IMG/VR virus record: IMGVR_UViG_3300025137_000401
Span: 1 to 20,361 of that record
Source of the DNA: a virus
Length of the DNA: 20,361 bases
Strand: one strand, 5' to 3'
Part shown: positions 19,831 to 20,361 of the stretch, piece after piece
How positions within the stretch are numbered: the stretch's first letter is position 1
Layout of the letters: the number at the start of each line of letters is the position of its first letter
Made by a program: the position numbers and the translations under genes
Notes under the pieces: model-generated
What the model saw: only the letters and a program-made list of their open reading frames with translations
Database searches by the model: none
What the model was told of the DNA's origin: nothing

Positions 19831-20217
19831 TTATCTAGCTTTGTTTCCTAGTTTAGTGTTAAGATATTTTCCTAAATCTTTTTTACCATCTTTGAATCCA
19901 GCCTTCTTAACTTCGTCCTTAGTTACAGCGGCGTACTTCTTACCATTGTATTCAAACTCTTTAACGCCAGCTTTCTTAGCGGCTTTAAAAGCTTCTCCAA
20001 AACTTTGCTTAGATTTATTTTCTTTTCCCTTTGTTTCAGTTTTCTTCTTCTTAGGTCCTGCCAAGTTTAATGGATCTGGTCCTGTCTTTTTAGTTGTATT
20101 CTTTTTTTTAACGCCTTCTGTCTTCGGGCCTTTAGATTTAACTACGTTACTTGTTGTTCTGTTTTTGGCTGCGCTAGAAATAGCCTTGCCTTTATTCTGA
20201 AAATATTTATTTACCAT
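19831..20217 (-). CDS. lysine-rich protein with a small C-terminal domain, 128 aa
   Basis: Thirty-five of 128 residues are Lys. The first ~70 residues are low-complexity (Lys, Thr, Asn, Gly, Pro) and probably disordered. Residues 72-100 (SFGEAFKAAKKAGVKEFEYNGKKYAAV) form a compact unit I recall from the ends of other phage proteins: a short helix and a Tyr/Phe hairpin. AAGGA lies six bases before the ATG. It is the first sizeable gene behind the promoter at the right edge. Possibly virion- or DNA-associated; no assigned function. Confidence 0.65.
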   Translation of the reverse strand: MVNKYFQNKGKAISSAAKNRTTSNVVKSKGPKTEGVKKKNTTKKTGPDPLNLAGPKKKKTETKGKENKSKQSFGEAFKAAKKAGVKEFEYNGKKYAAVTKDEVKKAGFKDGKKDLGKYLNTKLGNKAR

Positions 20218-20243
20218 TTTATTCCTTTGTTGTTTGGGGGTTG

Positions 20244-20339
20244 TTATGAATCGTCAGATTCATCTTCCACTTTAACTGCATCCCCACCAACTTTTACAGT
20301 AGGTACAGCAAGCACTATCTCGTCTGTTATCTTTTCCAT
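20244..20339 (-). CDS. possible leaderless microprotein, 31 aa
   Basis: ATG at 20339 starts a 31-codon frame (MEKITDEIVLAVPTVKVGGD and an acidic VEDESDDS tail). No ribosome site precedes it; instead TATAAT lies only seven bases upstream, so the transcript would begin at or very near the A of the ATG. It is either a leaderless gene or a chance frame in a leader. An in-frame TAA just upstream rules out a longer version. Confidence 0.35.
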   Translation of the reverse strand: MEKITDEIVLAVPTVKVGGDAVKVEDESDDS

Positions 20340-20345
20340 ACAGAT

Positions 20346-20354
20346 ATTATAGCA
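20346..20354 (-). promoter_or_regulatory. extended -10 element of the leftward operon promoter (-35 off window)
   Basis: On the minus strand the sequence reads ATGCTATAAT: a perfect TATAAT (20351-20346) with a TGC extension, like the promoter after nrdB (TGCTATACT). The -35 would lie beyond base 20361. It would drive the leftward genes from 20339 to 17333. Confidence 0.55.
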
Positions 20355-20361
20355 TTAGAGA

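Noticed and set aside
19841-20200. 119-residue plus-strand frame opposite the lysine-rich gene
   Set aside because: It is the antisense shadow of a Lys-rich gene (hence Phe- and Leu-rich), without a ribosome site, against an operon with consistent junctions.

Overview
The window is a piece of an AT-rich, strictly lytic-looking marine phage genome, most likely a podovirus or small siphovirus of a Gram-negative marine bacterium. The reasons are densely packed short genes with ATGA or TAATG overlaps, a family A DNA polymerase, an aerobic class I ribonucleotide reductase with its own glutaredoxin, a Sak4-type recombinase, a DUF3310 protein and a T4-type lysozyme with a 3TM-type holin. No integrase, repressor, tRNA, CRISPR array or insertion sequence is visible. 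No capsid, tail or terminase gene falls inside the window. No phage RNA polymerase gene is visible either, and several good sigma70-like promoters are, so the host polymerase probably transcribes this region.

Left arm, 1-3444 (+): two small genes, then a three-gene overlapping cassette. It encodes an amidoligase (COOH-NH2 ligase) with a zinc-ribbon-like front end, a class II glutamine amidotransferase with an N-terminal nucleophile Cys, and an unrecognised 252-residue protein. This looks like a biosynthetic or peptide-tagging unit and is one of the two most interesting parts of the window. It ends in a hairpin terminator, followed by a roughly 240-bp noncoding segment with a 42-bp stretch lacking G and C, G-runs and short repeats (possible origin or control region), then an extended -10 promoter with a dyad in the -35 region.

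Middle, 3743-7018 (+): about fifteen very small genes, most with strong Shine-Dalgarno sites and nested or overlapping ends. Three are single-membrane-span microproteins. Two have recognisable folds: an HExxH metallopeptidase and a gamma-glutamylcyclotransferase-like (AIG2) protein with a GTG start.

DNA metabolism, 7029-16761 (+): Cas4/RecB-like Fe-S nuclease, glutaredoxin, Sak4-like ATPase, a putative ssDNA-binding protein, and a DNA polymerase I whose 3'-5' exonuclease domain is split between two separated genes. Exo I and Exo II follow a degenerate uracil-DNA-glycosylase-like domain in the first gene; Exo III lies at the start of the polymerase gene, after two intervening small genes. A DUF3987/D5-like helicase and nrdA-nrdB follow. 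Promoters are seen before the Sak4 gene and before nrdA.

After nrdB lies a consensus promoter, a ~117-nt noncoding transcript and a perfect intrinsic terminator, then two small genes. These converge on a leftward operon (20339 to 17333, - strand) at a shared hairpin. The leftward operon holds a series of lysine-rich small proteins, a holin, a lysozyme, a Cys-rich small protein and a conserved phage protein of unknown role. A -10 element at the right edge probably drives it.
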